NCBI GenBank assembly: GCA_947454665.1
Contig: CANGMU010000029.1
Span: forward strand, 1-17,181
Origin: Pseudomonadota bacterium
GTDB taxonomy: Bacteria > Pseudomonadota > Gammaproteobacteria > Steroidobacterales > Steroidobacteraceae
Length of the DNA stretch: 17,181 nucleotides
Reading direction: 5' to 3'
In this document: positions 13,884 to 17,181 of the stretch, piece after piece
How the letters are laid out: every line of letters begins with the position of its first letter
Numbering within the stretch: position 1 is the first letter of the stretch
Program-made: the position numbers and the translations under genes
The notes under the pieces: model-generated
What the model was told of the DNA's origin: nothing
The model's input: only the letters and a program-made list of their open reading frames with translations
Databases searched by the model: none

Positions 13884-15262
13884 ACGGTCGAGCTGAACAG
13901 CTGCGTGGCCGGTGCCTTGCGGATCAGCCGGGCGTCGAAGGCCATGCAGACATTGCGCAGGAAGGCGCGTCCGGCCGGCGCCACGTGGATCCGCGTTTCG
14001 CCGTGCTGCTGAATGACATCCAGCAAGCCGTCCTTCTGCATCTCGGCGAGTCGCGCCGGCACGCTGTCCAGGAAGGGCGTGTAGCGCTCCTCCGCGGTCC
14101 AGCGCGTTTCAAGTCCGGTCATGAGGTCCAGGATGTGCCCGCGCAGCACGACGTCTTCCGCGTCGAGCAGGTGGCCGCGCTGGATCGGCAGTTCGTCCTT
14201 CGCGATGCGCTCCTCGTACTGCTGCAGGTTCTTTTCGTTCTGCGCGAAGGCATCGCCTGCATCGCCGATCGATGAGACACCCAGGCCCAGCAGCGGACGC
14301 GAGAAGGCTGGCGTATAGCCCATGAAGTTGCGGTGCAGGCGACCTTGCCGTGCGGCGATCACCAGGTCATCGGTGGCCAGCGCGAAATGGTCCATGCCGA
14401 TCTCGACGTAGCCCGCGGCCTCGAGGCGCGCGCGGCCCAGTTCGTAGAGCGCACGCTTGGCGTCGCCTTCGGGCAGGTCAGCCTCGGTGAAACGGCGCTG
14501 GCTCGGCTTGATCCAGGGCACATGCGCATAGGCATAGAAGGCGATGCGGTCCGGCTTCAGCCGCACGACGGCGTCCATCGTCGCGGTGATGCTGTCCAGC
14601 GTCTGCAGGGGCAGTCCGTAGATCAGGTCGAAATTCACACTGCGAAAGCCCAGCGCGCGCGCGTCTTCCGTGACCGTGCGCACCTGCTCTTCGCTCTGCA
14701 GGCGGTTCACGATGTCCTGCACGCGCGGATCGAAATCCTGCACGCCGAGGCTGATGCGGTTGAAACCATGACGCTGCAGCACGACCAGTTGCTCATGCGT
14801 CGTGGTGCGCGGATCGACCTCGATCGACAGCGAGGCATCCTTTGTCACCGTCGAGCGTGACATCAGCCCCTCGAGCAGCGCGTCCAGTTCCTCGGGATGC
14901 AGGAAGGTCGGCGTGCCGCCACCCAGGTGGATCTCGCCCACGGCCAGCCGGTCGCGGCCGAGGCGTTGCAGATAGAGGCTGTATTCCTTCACGAGCGACT
15001 GCACGTAGGGCATCACGAGCCCATGGTTGCGCGTCACACGCATGTTGCAGCCGCAGTAGGTGCACAGCGAACGGCAGAAGGGGATGTGCAGATAGAGCGC
15101 GGCGCCTGCACCGGTGGTGTCCGACGCGACCGCGTTCGCCACGCGGTCGATCCATTCTGCTTCGGTCGGCGTCCGGTCCCAATAGGGGACCGTGGGGTAG
15201 CTCGTGTAGCGCGGCCCCGGGACGTTGTACTTCCGGAGCAGGGCGACATCCGTCTGTGTCAC
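13880..15262 (-). CDS. hemN: Oxygen-independent coproporphyrinogen III oxidase HemN
   Basis: 460 residues with a GTG start that overlaps the hemE stop (GTGA, 15259-15262). This cytoplasmic radical-SAM enzyme decarboxylates two propionates of coproporphyrinogen III to give protoporphyrinogen IX without O2. The cluster motif is YLHIPFCRSLCTYCGCN with Cys63, Cys67 and Cys70; Cys72 is also present as in E. coli HemN (62/66/69/71). The N-terminal YNVPGPRYTSYPTVPYW block and C-terminal FLRNVCMAFDARL are diagnostic of true HemN rather than HemW. GGGTP (SAM binding) occurs at about residue 113, and the length is normal. It is the last visible gene of the minus-strand operon. No Shine-Dalgarno is obvious, consistent with coupling to hemE. 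Confidence 0.95.
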   Translation of the reverse strand: MTQTDVALLRKYNVPGPRYTSYPTVPYWDRTPTEAEWIDRVANAVASDTTGAGAALYLHIPFCRSLCTYCGCNMRVTRNHGLVMPYVQSLVKEYSLYLQRLGRDRLAVGEIHLGGGTPTFLHPEELDALLEGLMSRSTVTKDASLSIEVDPRTTTHEQLVVLQRHGFNRISLGVQDFDPRVQDIVNRLQSEEQVRTVTEDARALGFRSVNFDLIYGLPLQTLDSITATMDAVVRLKPDRIAFYAYAHVPWIKPSQRRFTEADLPEGDAKRALYELGRARLEAAGYVEIGMDHFALATDDLVIAARQGRLHRNFMGYTPAFSRPLLGLGVSSIGDAGDAFAQNEKNLQQYEERIAKDELPIQRGHLLDAEDVVLRGHILDLMTGLETRWTAEERYTPFLDSVPARLAEMQKDGLLDVIQQHGETRIHVAPAGRAFLRNVCMAFDARLIRKAPATQLFSSTV

Positions 15263-16299
15263 GCGAAGTACTCGCGCTGCAGGCGCAGGAACAGGCGCAC
15301 ATGCGCTTCTGGCGTCTTCTGCAGCACGCCATGGCCCAGGCCGCAGATCCAGCCGCGTCGCAGTTCCGCGGGCAGCGCCTTCATCTTCGACAGGAAGGCG
15401 TGGATCAGCGGTTCGAGTTGCTCCGTCGGCAGCAGCAGATGTTCGGGATCGAAATTGCCCTGGATCGCATAGCGGTCGCCGTACTTCGCGAGCACCTCGG
15501 CCATGTCGTGGCGCCAGTCGATGCCCAGCGCCGCGATCGGCAGTCCTGCCAGCTTGTCCCAGTGCGCCGGACCGGTGCCGCGCGAGTAATAGAGGATTGG
15601 CGTGACCGCATCTAGCTTGCGGAAACGGGCCAGCAGGTCGGCGAGCACCGGCACGACCTTGTTGCCGTAAGTCTCCGCGTCGATCTCGCCGGCAGCGGTG
15701 TCCATCACGGCGATGACTTCGGCGCCTGCCTTTGCCTGCAGCAGCATGTTGTGCGCGAGCAGGTCGAGCAGCTTCTCGTTGAAGCCTTCGTAAAGCCCGT
15801 TCGACAGGCCCGGCATCGCCTCGGGCGCCTTCTCGTGCGAGCCGGCGGCCGCATAGACATACAGCGTGAAGGGGCCACCGACGAAGCCGATGAGGCCCTT
15901 GTCGCTGCGCAGTCGTTCGCGGGTCAGTGTCATCGCCTCGGCCTGGAACTGCATGAAGGCGGCCTTGTCCGCACCGCCCTGCAGGCGCGCGAGGTCCGCT
16001 GGCGTCTTCAGGTGGAAGGCCAGCTTCGGACCGGGCGCATAGGTCAGCCCCATGCCCATCGCCTCAAGCGGGAAGAGCAGGTCCGAGAACAGGATCGCCG
16101 CATCGAAATTGAAATCATGCACGGGTCCCATCGCCGTCTCGGCCGCAAGCTGCGGTTCCTTGCACAGCGCGATGAAGTCTGCGTAACGCTTCAGGGACTG
16201 GTAATGCGAGTGGTAGCGACCGGCCTGGCGCATGAACCAGACCGGCGGACGACCCGTGTGGCGACGGTTCAGGGCGGCGGAAAGCGCGGTCTCGGTCAT
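15259..16299 (-). CDS. hemE: Uroporphyrinogen decarboxylase HemE (divergent)
   Basis: 346 residues, normal length. HemE removes four acetate carboxyls from uroporphyrinogen III to give coproporphyrinogen III. Active-site marks are retained: VWFMRQAGRY with Arg24 and Arg28, AILFSD with Asp73, the Tyr149 region, ALGIDW near 258-262, IQGNFDP at 279-285 and GLGHG with His323. Several usually fixed positions differ. The block after MRQAGRY is HSHY instead of LPEY, and the second signature ends YAAAG where E. coli has YMVEG. It is thus a divergent member of PF01208 but probably still active, given its position with hemN. The ATG follows the response-regulator stop with no gap (TAAATG), and the TGA overlaps the hemN GTG, so all are likely on one message. 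Confidence 0.9.
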   Translation of the reverse strand: MTETALSAALNRRHTGRPPVWFMRQAGRYHSHYQSLKRYADFIALCKEPQLAAETAMGPVHDFNFDAAILFSDLLFPLEAMGMGLTYAPGPKLAFHLKTPADLARLQGGADKAAFMQFQAEAMTLTRERLRSDKGLIGFVGGPFTLYVYAAAGSHEKAPEAMPGLSNGLYEGFNEKLLDLLAHNMLLQAKAGAEVIAVMDTAAGEIDAETYGNKVVPVLADLLARFRKLDAVTPILYYSRGTGPAHWDKLAGLPIAALGIDWRHDMAEVLAKYGDRYAIQGNFDPEHLLLPTEQLEPLIHAFLSKMKALPAELRRGWICGLGHGVLQKTPEAHVRLFLRLQREYFA

Positions 16300-16998
16300 T
16301 TAAGTGGCCTCGAACAGATAGCCCACGCCGCGGATGCTGCGGATCGTGCGCGGATTGGCAGGGTCGTGCTCAACCAGACGGCGGAGACGGAGGATGAAAT
16401 TGTCGACGGTGCGAGAGCTCGGGAATTCGTCGGGTGACCAGGCGCGATCGAGGATCTCGTCGCGACTCACCGCCTGTCCTGCGCGCTCGTGCAGCAGCTT
16501 CAGCACGGCGCATTCCTTGTGCGTCAGCGGATGCGCCGTGCCGTCGACGGTCGCAGTGAAGCGACCGAAGTCCACGTCGGCGCGGCCGATGCGCAGCCGC
16601 GCGCCCTGGGGCGTATCCACCTTCAGGTAGCTGGCGCGCTTGAGTGCGTTCTGCAGGCGCAGCAAGAGTTCGCGGAAAACGAAAGGCTTGGTGACGTAAT
16701 CGTCGGCACCCAGTTCAAGGCCATGGATGCGATCTTCCGGCGTGCCGTAGGCCGTCAGGAACACCAGCGAGGTGGCCGGGCTGGTTTCCCGCAGACGTCG
16801 CGCGATGTCGAAGCCGTTGCCGTCGGGCAGACCGACATCGAGCAGCGCGATGTCGAAGCGGCGACGGTTCAGCACGTCCAGCGCATCGCCCACCGAAGGC
16901 GCATGCGTCACCGCAAAACCATTGGCACGCAGGCGTTCTCCCAGCGTCACTGCGACATTGGCATCGTCTTCGACCATCAGCAGCGGCACGTCGGCCAT
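16300..16998 (-). CDS. OmpR/PhoB-family response regulator
   Basis: 232 residues. The receiver domain (about 5-118) has the acidic pocket Glu10-Asp11-Asp12, the phospho-acceptor Asp54 in LLDVGLPDG, Thr82 and Lys104 in TKPF. The winged-helix DNA-binding domain (about 135-230) ends with the typical SSRTVDNFILRLRRLVE and TIRSIRGVGYLFEA segments. It is a DNA-binding transcription factor, activated by the kinase encoded just upstream. The kinase stop is 6 bases before this ATG, and this stop (TAA) directly precedes the hemE ATG, so kinase, regulator, hemE and hemN appear to be co-transcribed. Targets are unknown; no binding-site repeats are visible near it. All functional residues are present. Confidence 0.95.
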   Translation of the reverse strand: MADVPLLMVEDDANVAVTLGERLRANGFAVTHAPSVGDALDVLNRRRFDIALLDVGLPDGNGFDIARRLRETSPATSLVFLTAYGTPEDRIHGLELGADDYVTKPFVFRELLLRLQNALKRASYLKVDTPQGARLRIGRADVDFGRFTATVDGTAHPLTHKECAVLKLLHERAGQAVSRDEILDRAWSPDEFPSSRTVDNFILRLRRLVEHDPANPRTIRSIRGVGYLFEAT

Positions 16999-17004
16999 GT
17001 TGCG

Positions 17005-17181
17005 TCAGCCCGCAGCGACCCGGAAGTGAAGCCTTGCCTCGAAGCCGCCGCTCTCCGCCTGCGTGAATTCGACGCTGCCGCCCATGCGCTCCATCAGCAC
17101 GCGCACGAGGTAGAGGCCCACGCCTGTGCCGCGTGAACTGCCGCCCCGCTGGAACATCCGTCCCAACTTCGACGCGTCGCC
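17005..17181 (-). CDS. Sensor histidine kinase, C-terminal 58 codons only
   Basis: The minus strand from the window edge reads into a TGA at 17007-17005. The visible part contains the G2 box of a GHKL ATPase domain (GTGVGLYLVRVLMERMGG) followed by the last beta strands (SVEF, then GGFEARLHFRV). This is the end of a histidine kinase catalytic domain. Sensor domain, phospho-His and N-terminus lie outside the window, so the signal cannot be inferred. It ends 6 bases before the response regulator and is its probable partner. Confidence 0.88.
   Translation of the reverse strand, partial: GDASKLGRMFQRGGSSRGTGVGLYLVRVLMERMGGSVEFTQAESGGFEARLHFRVAAG

Noticed and set aside
1..17181. Search for CRISPR arrays, tRNA/rRNA genes, insertion sequences, prophage or defence islands
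   Set aside because: No regularly spaced repeats, cloverleaf-like segments, transposase or phage-type proteins were seen by eye. Base composition and gene style look uniform from end to end, consistent with ordinary chromosome.

Overview
The window is a GC-rich, very densely packed bacterial chromosome segment. It holds 14 complete or nearly complete genes and two genes cut by the window edges. There are no RNA genes, insertion sequences, CRISPR arrays or obvious prophage genes. The gene set (YgiQ, HrpB, DUF423, HemJ, HemN, a YpfJ-type zinc peptidase, a lignostilbene-dioxygenase-like enzyme) points to a Proteobacterium. I favour a gammaproteobacterium of the Xanthomonadales/Nevskiales/Steroidobacterales type, but that placement is inference. 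No stretch over 300 bases lacks a gene.

Layout. (1) 1-2375, minus strand: an MFS transporter is translationally coupled by a GTGA overlap to a UvrA paralogue whose C-terminal part lies outside the window. (2) 2399-3079, plus: a HAD phosphatase, separated from the MFS gene by only 23 bases. (3) 3108-5271, plus: a tight three-gene cluster of an exported methyltransferase-like protein, a two-repeat DUF8021-like exported protein and a small membrane protein. (4) 5302-7979, plus: the radical-SAM protein YgiQ, overlapping a DUF423 membrane protein. (5) 7980-9446, minus: a carotenoid-oxygenase/lignostilbene-dioxygenase-family enzyme. (6) 9531-9995, plus: an unknown exported protein. (7) 9992-10828, minus: a YpfJ-like metallopeptidase whose HExxH motif reads HSIGHH. 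(8) 10899-13445, plus: the helicase HrpB. (9) 13467-17181: a haem region with hemJ on plus, facing a minus-strand operon of histidine kinase, OmpR-type response regulator, hemE and hemN.

How genes work together. HemE (uroporphyrinogen III to coproporphyrinogen III), HemN (coproporphyrinogen III to protoporphyrinogen IX, without oxygen) and HemJ (protoporphyrinogen IX to protoporphyrin IX) are three successive steps of haem synthesis. The two-component system appears to share the hemE-hemN transcript. The MFS/UvrA pair resembles toxin or drug self-protection arrangements. The 3108-5271 cluster looks like an envelope module of unknown role.

Structure beyond genes. All three convergent gene pairs end on palindromes that carry both stop codons (TGATCA once, CTAG twice). 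Several plus-strand genes have a TANNNT -10-like hexamer 7-9 bases before the start codon and no Shine-Dalgarno, which suggests leaderless mRNAs. The most testable protein oddity is the missing catalytic Glu of the zinc peptidase. I found no clearly new defence or mobile system.
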